Of a stretch of 64,000 nucleotides of DNA, positions 1 to 9,561 are shown piece after piece. The translations under genes were made by a program, and so were the position numbers. The stretch lies in assembly GCF_030814015.1 (NCBI RefSeq), contig NZ_JAUSUL010000002.1, forward strand, positions 806,001-870,000, written 5' to 3'. This DNA is from Amorphus orientalis (GTDB lineage: Bacteria; Pseudomonadota; Alphaproteobacteria; Rhizobiales; Amorphaceae). Positions within the stretch are counted from its first letter, which is position 1, and each line of letters starts with the position of its first letter. The notes under the pieces are model-generated. The model worked only from the letters and a program-made list of their open reading frames with translations, did no database searches and was not told the DNA's origin.

Positions 1-75
1 TCGCTCGACCAGTGGTGCCCGGGGCCGAGGTCCGATCAGGGGACCGTGGAATGCGGAAGTTGAGGGTTCGGGAAC

Positions 76-471
76 GTGATGGCGGCTGAGGACGACGGCG
101 GGCCGGCCCTGCGCATCCGGATCGATTTCCCCGATCGTCCCTCGCTGGGGCCGGGAAAGATCGCGCTCCTGGAGGCGATCGAAAGTGCCGGCTCGATCAC
201 GTCGGCCGCGCGGGCGATGAAAATGTCCTATCGCCGCGCCTGGCTGCTGGTCGAGGAGCTGAACTCGATGTTCGCCGAACCGCTGGTGACGACCCAGCTC
301 GGCGGTGCGCGCGGCGGAGGCGCCATGGTGACCCCGGCCGGCCGCGGCGTGATCGAGAGCTACCGCGCGGTGGAGGCGCGGGCCGCCGAAGCGACGGAAG
401 ACCTCCTGGGCGCGCTGTCCGATCCGGATCCGGCCGCAGACGATGGTCTGCAGGGGGAGGCCGGCCGGTAG
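76..471 (+). CDS. ModE-like winged-helix DNA-binding protein
   Basis: This 131-residue protein matches the N-terminal winged-helix domain of ModE-type molybdate regulators, a LysR-like HTH. The pattern GPGKIALLEAIESAGSITSA followed by ARAMKMSYRRAWLLVEELN (about residues 26-64) is the family helix-turn-helix. The C-terminal molybdate-binding (Mop/TOBE) domains of full ModE are absent, so it is a single-domain member, a form common in alphaproteobacteria. The frame opens with GTG at 76 directly followed by ATG at 79, and either could be used. No molybdate transport genes are visible nearby, and its target is unknown. Its stop lies 9 bp from the stop of the convergent prenyl synthase gene. Confidence 0.8.
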   Translation: MMAAEDDGGPALRIRIDFPDRPSLGPGKIALLEAIESAGSITSAARAMKMSYRRAWLLVEELNSMFAEPLVTTQLGGARGGGAMVTPAGRGVIESYRAVEARAAEATEDLLGALSDPDPAADDGLQGEAGR

Positions 472-480
472 CGTCCGGCC

Positions 481-1515
481 TCAGAACGCCCGGGCAATCG
501 CGAACTCGACCACGTCGCCCAGCGTGTCGCGAAGCGGCGAGGGCGGCACGTCGGACAGGGCGTCCGTGGCCTTTTTGCCGAATCCACGTGCCACGGCGAT
601 GGTGTCGTCGATCGCGCCCGTCGTGCGGACTTTCTCGATGGCCGCATCGAGATCCTCGTCCCGGATCTCGCCGTCCTCGATGCATCGTTTCCAGAAGGCT
701 TTGTCGGCATCGTCGCTGCGCTGATAGGCGTAGATGACCGGCAGCGTCGCCTTGCCCTCGCGGAAATCGTCGCCGGTCTCCTTGCCGAGCAGATCCCGGT
801 TGCCGCCATAGTCCAGCACGTCGTCGATGAGCTGGAAGGCCAGGCCGAGATAGAGACCGTAGCGGCGCATCGCGTCCTGCGCGGCACCACTGTTGCCGGT
901 GATCACCGGACCGACCTCGGTTGCGGCGGAGAACAGCGCCGCGGTCTTGGCCTCGATGACGGCCATGTAGTGGTCCTCGCCCTTGGCCAGGCTCTTGGCA
1001 CCGGACAGCTGCAGGACCTCGCCCTCGGCGATGACGGCCGACGCGGTCGACAGGATCCGCAGGCATTCCAGCGATCCGGCCTCGACCATGGTCTTGAAGG
1101 CCTGGCCGAGCAGGAAGTCACCGACCAGGACGCTTGCCTGATTGCCCCAGATGACACGGGCCGCCGGCTTGCCGCGGCGCACGGCGCTGTCGTCGACCAC
1201 GTCGTCGTGGAGAAGCGTCGCGGTGTGCATGAACTCGACCGCCGCGGCAAGCTTCACGTGGGCGTCGCCGGTGGCGTCGAACAGATGCGCGCTGGCCAGC
1301 GTCAGCATCGGCCGGAGCCGCTTGCCGCCGGACGAAACGAGATGGTTCGCGATCTCCGGAATGAGATCCACGTTCGATCCGGCCATGGCGTAGATGAGCG
1401 CGTTTACGCGCTCCATGTCCGGTCCGACCGTGCGGATGAGCCGCTCGACGCCGCTCTCCGTCGCCGGGTCAGCGTCCTTCGACCCGATGCTTTCGGCTGT
1501 GTTGCCTATAGCCAC
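481..1515 (-). CDS. ispB: Polyprenyl (octaprenyl-type) diphosphate synthase
   Basis: Trans-prenyl chain-elongation enzyme that condenses isopentenyl diphosphate with allylic diphosphates to build the ubiquinone side chain. At 344 residues it has the expected family length. Both aspartate-rich Mg-binding motifs are intact: DDVVDD at residues 104-109 and DDVLD at 231-235, with GGKRLRP at 63-69 for substrate binding. The chain length (octa-, nona- or decaprenyl) cannot be read from sequence alone, so the symbol is provisional. The ATG at 1515 gives a short 20-residue leader before the fold. It is transcribed away from the DUF2007 and methyltransferase genes, a neighbourhood common in Rhizobiales. 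Confidence 0.9.
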   Translation of the reverse strand: MAIGNTAESIGSKDADPATESGVERLIRTVGPDMERVNALIYAMAGSNVDLIPEIANHLVSSGGKRLRPMLTLASAHLFDATGDAHVKLAAAVEFMHTATLLHDDVVDDSAVRRGKPAARVIWGNQASVLVGDFLLGQAFKTMVEAGSLECLRILSTASAVIAEGEVLQLSGAKSLAKGEDHYMAVIEAKTAALFSAATEVGPVITGNSGAAQDAMRRYGLYLGLAFQLIDDVLDYGGNRDLLGKETGDDFREGKATLPVIYAYQRSDDADKAFWKRCIEDGEIRDEDLDAAIEKVRTTGAIDDTIAVARGFGKKATDALSDVPPSPLRDTLGDVVEFAIARAF

Positions 1516-1822
1516 GCGATACCATCCTCTTCATCGCTTCGCCGGGACATTAAGCAGGGCCTAGGCGCTCCTGCAAGGCCGGCCGTCTGGCAGCGCTGCT
1601 CCGAATGGAAGCCGATCACGCCCGCCGCCGGGCGGCGACGCGGTCGCACCCCGTGGAAACGCCGCGGGCCGGACCGGTCAGGACCTGCACAAGTTCCTGA
1701 AACTGGTGTCCTTTCCGTCGATCCGCGGTTTCCACCCGGTCGGAAAAGCCTCTAGGATCGGATATAGGCCGGGCGGCGGCAGAGTCCCGTCGTGCCCACA
1801 ATCGAACCTTCAAAGGTGACCC
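1516..1822. other. Divergent intergenic region
   Basis: 307 bp between the divergent prenyl synthase gene (minus strand) and the DUF2007 gene (plus strand). It should hold both promoters. I see no RNA gene, repeat or clear operator; reading frames through it are low-complexity shadows. Confidence 0.5.
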
Positions 1823-2053
1823 TTGGAAGAACTCCTGAAGACCAACGACATGACGCTGATCGCCTATGTCGAGGCCTTGCTGAAGGACGCGAACATTCCC
1901 TATCAGGTTCTGGACCAGAACATGAGCGTCATCGAGGGATCGATCGGAATTCTGCCGCGCCGGGTGCTGGTGCCGGAAGACCGTCTGACGGAGGCCCGGA
2001 CCCTGATCACGGACGCCGGAGAAGGCGCGTCCCTTCCGCCCGCCGCTCGCTGA
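1823..2053 (+). CDS. DUF2007 family small protein
   Basis: A 76-residue protein beginning at TTG (1823). The sequence MEELLKTNDMTLIAYVEALL, followed by a region ending in RRVLVPEDRLTEARTLI, is typical of DUF2007 (annotated as putative signal transducing protein), a small alpha/beta fold of unknown biochemical role. No catalytic motif is visible. It sits 25 bp upstream of the TrmN6-like methyltransferase in the same direction and is probably co-transcribed with it, an arrangement frequent in alphaproteobacteria. The TTG start is preceded by AAAGGTG about 6 nt away, which supports it as the initiation site. Confidence 0.8.
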   Translation: MEELLKTNDMTLIAYVEALLKDANIPYQVLDQNMSVIEGSIGILPRRVLVPEDRLTEARTLITDAGEGASLPPAAR

Positions 2054-2078
2054 TCTGATCGGCATCGGACGCGGCCCG

Positions 2079-2879
2079 ATGACACAGGCAGGCGTCGTGA
2101 CAGCCAACGCGGACGAAACCACGCAGGATCGGTTTCTCGACGGCGCATTCGTCCTGATGCAGCGCCGCCGCGGTGCCCATCGGTGCGGGTCCGACGCGAT
2201 TCTTCTTGCCGCGACCGTATCCGGGGATGCGGTGGGGCGCACGGTGGACCTGGGAAGTGGCCCCGGAGCGGCCGGATTCGCCGTCGCGGTCCGCACCCGA
2301 TCGGACGTGGTGCTCGTCGACATGGACGCCGAGAGTCTGGCGCTTGCCGCAGCGAGCCTCCGGCTGCCTGAAAACGCCGGGTTCGCCAACCGGATCGGCG
2401 TCGTTCAAGGGGATATCGAGGGGCCGGTCGCCGAGTTCACCGAACTCGGGCTCGCCGCCGGCTCCGCCGACCGCGTGATCGCGAATCCGCCGTTCTTCGA
2501 ACACGGCCGGCACCGCGCCGCGCCGTCGGACGGGCGTGCCCGCGCCCGGATGCTCGGGGAGGCGGGCCTGTCGCCCTGGCTGAAACGGGCAGCCCATCTC
2601 CTGCGCCCGAGCGGATCCCTGCACCTGATTCTTCCGGCCTCGCTGCTCGCGCAGGCTCTCTCCCTGATGGAGGGCCGGTTCGGCGCAGTCGACATTCTGC
2701 CGGTCCATGCCCGACCCAATACCCCCGCCGACCGGATCCTGGTTACGGCAATCAAGGGATCGCGTGCGGGCCTCAGGATCGTGCCCGGGCTCGTCATGCA
2801 CGAGCCGGACGGCCGGTACAGCGACGCGGCTTCGCGCATCCTGCGGGCCGGCGCAGCAATCGACCGTCCGCCTCGCTAA
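2079..2879 (+). CDS. tRNA1(Val) A37 N6-methyltransferase-like protein
   Basis: 266-residue class I SAM-dependent methyltransferase. The SAM-binding motif I reads DLGSGPG at residues 57-63, an acidic residue ends strand 2 (VDMD, 80-83), and the N6-adenine catalytic motif NPPFF is at 136-140. NPPF together with the N-terminal QRRRGAHRCGSDAILLA segment is characteristic of the TrmN6/YfiC family, which methylates A37 of tRNA1(Val). The substrate is inferred from the family only. The gene follows the DUF2007 gene and converges with ispE, whose stop codon lies 3 bp away. Confidence 0.82.
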   Translation: MTQAGVVTANADETTQDRFLDGAFVLMQRRRGAHRCGSDAILLAATVSGDAVGRTVDLGSGPGAAGFAVAVRTRSDVVLVDMDAESLALAAASLRLPENAGFANRIGVVQGDIEGPVAEFTELGLAAGSADRVIANPPFFEHGRHRAAPSDGRARARMLGEAGLSPWLKRAAHLLRPSGSLHLILPASLLAQALSLMEGRFGAVDILPVHARPNTPADRILVTAIKGSRAGLRIVPGLVMHEPDGRYSDAASRILRAGAAIDRPPR

Positions 2880-2882
2880 GGG

Positions 2883-3755
2883 TCAGAGCGACCCGGCCTC
2901 GATCCACCAGTAGGGAAACGCCGTTCGAAGGGCGTCCGCCGCGCCGTGCGCCTCCGCCTCGTTCGCGAACAGCCCGAAGCAGGTTGCACCGGAGCCGGAC
3001 ATGCGCGTGAAGCGGCAACCCGGTGCCGTCTCGAGAGCCGAAAGGACCCGGTCGATTTCCGGCGCCAGCGAACGCGCCGCCGGTTCGAGATCGTTCCGGG
3101 TGTCGCTCAGATAGCCGATCAGCGCGTCGAGGTCGCCGAATTGTGCGGGGAGCGCGGGCAGCGGGGCGTTGTCGCGCCGCTCCAGGCGTTGGAAGACGTC
3201 GGGCGTCGCGACCGGAACGCCCGGGTTGGCCAGCACGATCCCCGCGTCCGGCAAGGGGCCGACCGGCGTAATCTCGTCCCCGATCCCCCGCGCGATCAGC
3301 GACCTCTGCCAGACGCACATTGCGATGTCGGCGCCAAAGGAAGATCCAATTTTCGCAAGGACTTCGAGTGGGAGGTTCAAGTCCCAGACCAGCGACAGAG
3401 CCCTGAGCGCCGCCGCGGCGTCCGCGGATCCTCCGCCGATTCCGGAGGCGGCCGGGAGCGCCTTGTGGAGATCGATCCGCGCGCCGCGCGGTTGGCCGTC
3501 GCCGGCTGCAATGGCAAGCGCTTCGGCTGCGCGCAGAACCAGATTGTCGGGACCGTCGGGAACCGAGCCCGCGAACGGACCTTCGATGTGCAGATCCAGT
3601 GACCGGCCGGGTGCGACCGTCAGCGTGTCGCCTACGGTCGGGAACGCGACCAGGCTTTCCAGCAGATGGTACCCGTCGGTGCGCCGGCCGACCACGTGCA
3701 GAGCCAGGTTGATCTTGGCGCGGGCCGCTTCCTGCACCCAGGGGGCGTCGGACAT
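2883..3755 (-). CDS. ispE: 4-diphosphocytidyl-2-C-methyl-D-erythritol kinase
   Basis: GHMP-family kinase of the non-mevalonate (MEP) isoprenoid pathway; it phosphorylates the 2-hydroxyl of CDP-methylerythritol with ATP. At 290 residues it matches the usual length. AKINLALHVVGRRTDGYH at 13-30 is the substrate-binding signature, and PAASGIGGGSADAAAAL at 101-117 is the GHMP ATP-binding loop. It starts 3 bp after the stop of the upstream TPR-protein gene on the same strand, so the two are likely one operon. With the prenyl synthase at 481-1515 this puts two isoprenoid genes within 3 kb, as in many Rhizobiales. Confidence 0.95.
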   Translation of the reverse strand: MSDAPWVQEAARAKINLALHVVGRRTDGYHLLESLVAFPTVGDTLTVAPGRSLDLHIEGPFAGSVPDGPDNLVLRAAEALAIAAGDGQPRGARIDLHKALPAASGIGGGSADAAAALRALSLVWDLNLPLEVLAKIGSSFGADIAMCVWQRSLIARGIGDEITPVGPLPDAGIVLANPGVPVATPDVFQRLERRDNAPLPALPAQFGDLDALIGYLSDTRNDLEPAARSLAPEIDRVLSALETAPGCRFTRMSGSGATCFGLFANEAEAHGAADALRTAFPYWWIEAGSL

Positions 3756-3758
3756 CGT

Positions 3759-5531
3759 CTACTGGTCCGACGGCTCCGCCACCGAGGCCGCGTCGGTCTG
3801 CTCCTCCTGGAGGCCGTGTTCCAGCTTCTGGAGGATGTCGGCAAGATCGTCGGGCTCCGGATCCAGGTCACGGGCGTGGCTCCACTGGAAATTGGCCTCC
3901 AGCTTCCGGCCGACCTGCCAGTAGGCATCGCCCAGATGGTCGTTGATCACCGGATCGTTCGGCTGAAGCGAAACCGCGCGCTCGAGTTCCTCCACCGCGT
4001 CCTCGTAGCGGCCCAGCCGGTAGTACGCCCATCCGAGGCTGTCGACGATGAATCCGTCGTTCGGCCGCTGGTTGACCGCCTCCTGGATCATGTCCAGGCC
4101 CTCTTCCAGGTGCATTCCCTTGTCGATCCAGGAATAGCCGAGATAGTTCAGCACCAGCGGCTGGTCCGGATAGAGCTCCAGGGCGGTCTTGAAGTCGGCT
4201 TCGGCCTCGGGCCACCGGTCGAGACGCTCGTTGGCGATGCCGCGGAAGTAGAACAGGGTCCAGTGTTCGCGTCCGGGCTCATCGAGGGTCGCCAGCCCCT
4301 TGGAATAGACCTCTCGAGCGCCGGCGAAATCGTCGTGGCTGCGCATCACGTTACCCAGCGCGACGATGGCCGAAAGATCGCTCGGATCTTCGTCGACGAG
4401 CGGTTCGAGCTGGGCCTTTGCAGCATCGACCTTGTCGATCGCATTCAGGTTGAGGCCGATCTGGACCTTTGCCGAGCGCGACAAGGGAGACGTCTCGGGA
4501 ATGGTCCGGTAGACCGCGATCGCCTGCTCGTGCTGCTGCATGCTCTCGTGCAGCGAGGCCAGCGAAAAGGCCGGCATGCTGGTGTCGGGACCGAGATGAA
4601 TTGCGAGCTGCAGGTAGCCGGCGGCATATTCCTCGCCGCCGTCCTGGCCGACCGCGACGCCGAGGTCAAAAAGCGCTTCCGCCGCGCCGGCGTGGGCGGT
4701 CTCGATCTGCGGTGCGACCGGATCGGAAGAGGCGAGCTGCTCCTGAAGCTGGATCACGAGCGGATGCTCACCGCTGGTCTCCGCGAACTCCGCCACGATG
4801 TCCTGGGCCTTGTCGCGATTCCCCGCCCGCGCAGCGGCCCGGGCGACGGCGTCCAGCCCGCGCAGGGCGCGCGGATCGGCTTCGAAGGCTTCCTCGAGAC
4901 GTTCGACGGCTTCCTCGTGACGGCCGGCCATGTCGAGGATCAGGCCGGCATGTCGCACGGTGAACGCCTTATACCAGTCCGGTCCTTCGAGATCGTCGAG
5001 GGCGGCGAGTGCGCTGTCGATGTCGTCGTCGGCGACGTAGCTCCATGCGGTCAGGAGGGCCGCGGTCAGTTCCGGGAGAGGCGACCCGTTGGCGAGCGGC
5101 ACCAGGGCTTCGCGGGCTTTGTCGGTCTCGCCTTCCTGGAGGGCGGAAACGGCAAGGGTCAGAGCTGCCAGCTGGTTGCTGGGGTCGGCCTCCGCCAGAT
5201 CGTCGGCGAGATCGACCGCCTCCGGAATCGCCCCGCTCGCGACCAGCATCATGACCGTCCGGTCGAGCAGAACCTCGTTCCCGGGGTCGGCGGCCAGCGC
5301 GCGCTTGTAGAAGGCGGCGGCGCTGTCCAGATCCTTCAGGTTGCCCGCATGACGGGCGGCCAGGAAGCTGCCGGACAGCGACCGCAATCCGGTGCGGTCG
5401 ACCGTGTCGGACATGTCCGCCAGGGCCGGCAGGGTGCACACCGCAAGGCCGGCGGCCACGAAGAGGCCGAGGCGCGGCGCACGCGCCAGAACAGCGGGGA
5501 GGCCGGTGGTGGATCGGCGCGAGGTGGTCAT
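3759..5531 (-). CDS. Exported tetratricopeptide-repeat protein
   Basis: 590-residue protein with an N-terminal signal peptide (hydrophobic stretch around residues 18-36 ending in LPALA) followed by many TPR units across the rest of the chain. Clear repeats include AAAFYKRALAADPGNEVLL near the N-terminus and the consecutive C-terminal units ending in ALELYPDQPLVLNYLGYSW, AVNQRPNDGFIVDSLGWAYY and AVSLQPNDPVINDHLGDAYW. The C-terminal acidic tail is unstructured. TPR proteins of this type sit next to ispE in many alphaproteobacteria and are annotated only as tetratricopeptide proteins. A scaffold role in the envelope is inferred. It is probably the first gene of an operon with ispE. Confidence 0.88.
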   Translation of the reverse strand: MTTSRRSTTGLPAVLARAPRLGLFVAAGLAVCTLPALADMSDTVDRTGLRSLSGSFLAARHAGNLKDLDSAAAFYKRALAADPGNEVLLDRTVMMLVASGAIPEAVDLADDLAEADPSNQLAALTLAVSALQEGETDKAREALVPLANGSPLPELTAALLTAWSYVADDDIDSALAALDDLEGPDWYKAFTVRHAGLILDMAGRHEEAVERLEEAFEADPRALRGLDAVARAAARAGNRDKAQDIVAEFAETSGEHPLVIQLQEQLASSDPVAPQIETAHAGAAEALFDLGVAVGQDGGEEYAAGYLQLAIHLGPDTSMPAFSLASLHESMQQHEQAIAVYRTIPETSPLSRSAKVQIGLNLNAIDKVDAAKAQLEPLVDEDPSDLSAIVALGNVMRSHDDFAGAREVYSKGLATLDEPGREHWTLFYFRGIANERLDRWPEAEADFKTALELYPDQPLVLNYLGYSWIDKGMHLEEGLDMIQEAVNQRPNDGFIVDSLGWAYYRLGRYEDAVEELERAVSLQPNDPVINDHLGDAYWQVGRKLEANFQWSHARDLDPEPDDLADILQKLEHGLQEEQTDAASVAEPSDQ

Positions 5532-5778
5532 CTGACAAGGCCCGTCGGTTCACTGTGACTCGTGGGCGAGACGATGGGGCTTTTCCCGGGACCGCGCAAG
5601 GTGAGGCCATTTCGGCTTCGGATTCGTGATCGGAAGCGGGAACAGGCTGCAACAAGGCTTGCCTTTGCCTCGGCCTCCATGCTTTCGCTCTGTGGCCGCG
5701 CATGTACGCCGGGCAGGGCGCGGCCCCCGGACGACACAAGTCTCCGGGCGAATATCAGCCGGCGAAGAAGGACGAGTG

Positions 5779-8451
5779 ATGCACAAGTGGGTCTACACGT
5801 TCGGTGACGGAGCTGCCGAAGGCACCGCCGGAATGCGTGATCTCCTCGGTGGCAAGGGTGCGAACCTTGCCGAGATGTCGAACAGCGGCGTGCCGGTTCC
5901 GCCCGGCTTTACGATCACCACCGAGGTCTGCACTCACTTCACCAAGACCGACGGCACCTATCCGGACGAACTCAAGGCACAGGTCGAGGACGCGCTGGAC
6001 AAGGTCGGCAAGACCACCGGCCGCCGCTTCGGCGACATGAGCAAGCCGCTGCTCGTATCGGTCCGGTCCGGCGCCCGGGTCTCCATGCCTGGCATGATGG
6101 ACACCGTGCTCAATCTGGGGCTCAACGACGACACCGTCGGAGCGCTGGCCGAAGATGCCGGCGATGCCCGGTTCGCCTACGATTCCTATCGCCGCTTCAT
6201 CCAGATGTACGGCGACGTGGTGATGGGTCTGGAGCACCACGATTTCGAGGCAATCCTCGAAACCTACAAAGATGAGAAGAGCCTCAATCTCGACACCGAT
6301 CTGACGGCGGACGACTGGCAGACGATCATCGAGCGCTACAAGCAGCTCGTCGTCGACCAGCTCGGCAAGCCCTTTCCCCAGGATCCGCGGGACCAGCTCT
6401 GGGGCGCCATCGGCGCCGTGTTCGGGTCCTGGATGAACGCGCGCGCGATCACCTATCGCCGGCTTCACCAGATCCCCGAGAGCTGGGGGACCGCCGTGAA
6501 CGTCCAGGCCATGGTGTTCGGCAACATGGGCGACACCTCGGCCACCGGCGTCGCGTTCACCCGCAACCCGTCGACCGGCGAAAACAAGCTCTACGGCGAG
6601 TTCCTGGTCAACGCCCAGGGCGAGGACGTGGTCGCCGGCATCCGCACGCCCCAGGCGATCACCGAGGAAGCGCGGATGGAATCGAGCGCCCCGGAGAAGC
6701 CGTCGCTGGAGCAGGCGATGCCGGAGGCGTTCCAGGAATTCCGGGACATCTGCAACCGGCTCGAGCGCCACTACCGGGAAATGCAGGACGTTGAGTTCAC
6801 CATCGAACGCGGCAAGCTGTGGATGCTGCAGACGCGCAGCGGCAAGCGGACGGCCAAGGCGGCCCTGAAGATCGCGGTCGACATGGTCGACGAAGGCCTG
6901 ATCACGGAGGAAGAGGCCGTCACCCGCGTCGATCCGGCCTCCCTCGATCAGCTTCTGCATCCGACGATCGATCCCGCCGCCGAACGCAACGTGGTGGCCA
7001 CCGGACTGCCGGCGTCTCCGGGGGCGGCGTCCGGCGAGATCGTCTTCTCCTCCGATGAGGCGGAGCGGCTCGCCAACCAGGGCAAGGCGGTGATCCTGGT
7101 GCGCATCGAAACCAGCCCAGAAGACATCCACGGCATGCATGCGGCCGAAGGCATCCTGACCACCCGCGGCGGCATGACCAGCCATGCGGCCGTGGTGGCC
7201 CGCGGCATGGGCAAGCCGTGCGTCTCGGGTGCGGGCGGCATCCGGGTCGACTACCAGGCCGGGACGCTCACGTCGGCCGGAAAGACCCTGAAGGCCGGCG
7301 AGATCATCACCATCGACGGTGCCAACGGCCAGGTGCTGGCCGGCTCGGTTCCGATGCTGAAGCCGGAACTGTCCGGCGACTTCGCGCGGCTGATGGAGTG
7401 GGCCGACAAGGTGCGCCGGATGCGGGTGCGCACCAATGCCGAAACCCCGGCCGATGCCCGGGCTGCCCGCGACTTCGGGGCCGAGGGGATCGGGCTGTGC
7501 CGGACGGAGCACATGTTCTTCGATGCCGAGCGCATCGGCGACATGCGCGAGATGATCGTGGCTGACACCGAGGAGGGACGTCGCGCCGCGCTCGACAAGC
7601 TCCTGCCGATGCAGCGCTCCGACTTCGTCGAGCTGTTCGAGATCATGGCGGGGCTTCCGGTCACCATCCGGCTTCTCGATCCGCCGCTTCACGAGTTCCT
7701 TCCCAAGAGCCCGGAGGAGATCGAGGAGGTCGCCTCGGCCATCGGCGTCTCCAAGACCAAGCTGAAGCGGCGTCTGGAGCAGCTGGAGGAATTCAACCCG
7801 ATGCTGGGCCATCGCGGCTGCCGGCTGGCGGTTTCCTATCCGGAGATTGCCGAGATGCAGGCGCGGGCGATCTTCGAGGCGGCCGTCGAGGCCGGCAAGC
7901 GGACCGGCAATCCCGTCCGTCCGGAGATCATGATCCCGCTGGTGGGCCTGAAGGCCGAACTGGATATCGTGAAGGCCCGGATCGACGCGGTGGCCGAGAC
8001 CGTCGCCAAGGAGGCTGGGCAGGAGATCCAGTACGACGTGGGCACGATGGTGGAACTGCCGCGGGCCTGTCTGATCGCCGACAAGATCGCCGAAAGCGCC
8101 CACTTCTTCTCGTTCGGCACCAACGACCTGACCCAGACCACCTTCGGTATCTCGCGTGACGATGCGGCGTCGTTCCTGCCCACCTATCAGGCGCAGAACA
8201 TCTTCGAGACGGATCCGTTCGTGTCGATGGATATCGAGGGCGTCGGCGCGCTGGTGAAGATCGGCGTCGAGCGCGGCCGCCAGACGCGGCCGGACATCAA
8301 GCTCGGCATCTGCGGCGAGCATGGCGGCGATCCGGCGTCCATCGCCTTCTGCGAAACGGTGGGGCTCGATTACGTGTCGTGCTCGCCGTTCCGGGTGCCG
8401 ATCGCGCGGCTGGCTGCCGCCCAGGCCGCCCTGAAGGCGATGAAGGCGTAG
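5779..8451 (+). CDS. ppdK: Pyruvate, phosphate dikinase
   Basis: Interconverts pyruvate + ATP + Pi and phosphoenolpyruvate + AMP + PPi. The ATG at 5779 (MHKWVYTFGDGAAEGTAGM) gives 890 residues, the usual PPDK length, and is preceded by AAGGACGAG. The frame is open further upstream but without family sequence. The order is an N-terminal ATP-grasp nucleotide domain (LLGGKGANLAEM near residue 25), a swivelling phosphohistidine domain with GGMTSHAAV (catalytic His about residue 469) and a C-terminal PEP/pyruvate TIM barrel with the catalytic Cys in GICGEHGG (about residue 845). It is a single complete gene with no regulator (PDRP) beside it. Confidence 0.96.
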   Translation: MHKWVYTFGDGAAEGTAGMRDLLGGKGANLAEMSNSGVPVPPGFTITTEVCTHFTKTDGTYPDELKAQVEDALDKVGKTTGRRFGDMSKPLLVSVRSGARVSMPGMMDTVLNLGLNDDTVGALAEDAGDARFAYDSYRRFIQMYGDVVMGLEHHDFEAILETYKDEKSLNLDTDLTADDWQTIIERYKQLVVDQLGKPFPQDPRDQLWGAIGAVFGSWMNARAITYRRLHQIPESWGTAVNVQAMVFGNMGDTSATGVAFTRNPSTGENKLYGEFLVNAQGEDVVAGIRTPQAITEEARMESSAPEKPSLEQAMPEAFQEFRDICNRLERHYREMQDVEFTIERGKLWMLQTRSGKRTAKAALKIAVDMVDEGLITEEEAVTRVDPASLDQLLHPTIDPAAERNVVATGLPASPGAASGEIVFSSDEAERLANQGKAVILVRIETSPEDIHGMHAAEGILTTRGGMTSHAAVVARGMGKPCVSGAGGIRVDYQAGTLTSAGKTLKAGEIITIDGANGQVLAGSVPMLKPELSGDFARLMEWADKVRRMRVRTNAETPADARAARDFGAEGIGLCRTEHMFFDAERIGDMREMIVADTEEGRRAALDKLLPMQRSDFVELFEIMAGLPVTIRLLDPPLHEFLPKSPEEIEEVASAIGVSKTKLKRRLEQLEEFNPMLGHRGCRLAVSYPEIAEMQARAIFEAAVEAGKRTGNPVRPEIMIPLVGLKAELDIVKARIDAVAETVAKEAGQEIQYDVGTMVELPRACLIADKIAESAHFFSFGTNDLTQTTFGISRDDAASFLPTYQAQNIFETDPFVSMDIEGVGALVKIGVERGRQTRPDIKLGICGEHGGDPASIAFCETVGLDYVSCSPFRVPIARLAAAQAALKAMKA

Positions 8452-8491
8452 CCGGAGCGGACCGACCAGGCGCGCCGGGACCGGACAGCGG

Positions 8492-9433
8492 ATGGCAACG
8501 GACCTCACACTCGATGCGATCCGCGACGCCGGAAAAGCCGGCGTCGCCCGGGCGCTGGCGGCCGTCGAACGGCGCGACGGCGCGATCCGTCAGGCCGCCC
8601 TTCTGGACGCTGCCCTGCGCGATCCGAAAGGGCTGGTCCTTGGGCTCACCGGTCCGCCGGGCGTCGGCAAGTCGACCCTGACGAACGTGCTGATCGCCGA
8701 TGCGCGGGCGCGGGGCCGGTCCGTCGCGGTGATCGCCGTGGATCCGTCGTCCCGGCGGACGATGGGCGCGCTTCTCGGCGACCGGACCCGGCTGCGGACG
8801 AACCCGGACGACGATCAGGTGTTCGTCCGCTCCTTCGCCGCCCGCGACCGGCTGGGCGGCCTGTCCGATTCGGCGATCGCGGCAACGGTTCTGATGCGGG
8901 CCCTGTTCGATCTCGTCATTGTCGAGACGGTGGGGATCGGGCAGTCGGAAGCGGACATCGCGCTGGTGGCCGACACCGTCGTTCTGTGCGTTCAGCCCGG
9001 TTCGGGCGATTCGCTTCAGTTCATGAAGGCCGGGGTGATGGAGCTGCCCGACGTGGTCGCCGTCACCAAGGCGGATCTCGGCGCACCGGCGAAGCGGGCC
9101 CGCGCCGACGTGGAAGGCGCGCTCTCCCTCGCGGCTGAATTCAGCGACTGGCACCCGCGCGTGCTGACCCTGTCCGCCACCACTGCCAGCGGCCTCGAGG
9201 CGCTGCACGCCGCCGTGGACGAACACCAGGCATGGCTCGCTGAAGAGGGCCGGCTTGCGCATCGCAGGCGGGAGCAGGAGGAGGCGTGGGTGGTCGACGC
9301 GGTGCGTGATCGCTTCGGCACCGCCGGGCTGGCGCTCTGGTCGACCATCGACAGGGGCGCGGCGGCGGCATCACCCTTTCGACGCATTGCCGAGGCATCT
9401 GCCACCCTTGGTTCGAAACTCGACCCGGGGTGA
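8492..9433 (+). CDS. meaB: MeaB/ArgK-type G3E GTPase
   Basis: 313-residue P-loop GTPase of the MeaB/ArgK group, chaperones that protect and reload adenosylcobalamin-dependent acyl-CoA mutases such as methylmalonyl-CoA mutase. The Walker A motif GPPGVGKST lies at residues 54-62. AVDPSSRR (switch region), the Walker B-like VETVGIGQSE and the base-specificity motif TKAD (VAVTKADLG) are all present. Length is normal, with the C-terminal helical dimerisation arm. No mutase gene lies in the window, so the partner must be elsewhere. It starts 40 bp after ppdK in the same direction and may share its transcript. Confidence 0.88.
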   Translation: MATDLTLDAIRDAGKAGVARALAAVERRDGAIRQAALLDAALRDPKGLVLGLTGPPGVGKSTLTNVLIADARARGRSVAVIAVDPSSRRTMGALLGDRTRLRTNPDDDQVFVRSFAARDRLGGLSDSAIAATVLMRALFDLVIVETVGIGQSEADIALVADTVVLCVQPGSGDSLQFMKAGVMELPDVVAVTKADLGAPAKRARADVEGALSLAAEFSDWHPRVLTLSATTASGLEALHAAVDEHQAWLAEEGRLAHRRREQEEAWVVDAVRDRFGTAGLALWSTIDRGAAAASPFRRIAEASATLGSKLDPG

Positions 9434-9561
9434 TCGATCAAAAAAGACCGGATCGCTTAACGGGTTGGCAACCGTGATCGCAGACCATCGTGAATAACTC
9501 CTCGGTTGGCCTCAGAGGCTGCCGACCACTTCGCGTAGCGTCTGCTTGAGGGACCCTGGTC

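Noticed and set aside
3666-5558. 630-codon open frame on the plus strand
   Set aside because: Antisense of the TPR-protein gene; low-complexity composition with no domain.
5755-8508. 917-codon open frame on the minus strand
   Set aside because: It is the exact antisense of ppdK, kept open by high GC and codon bias; it has no family motif.
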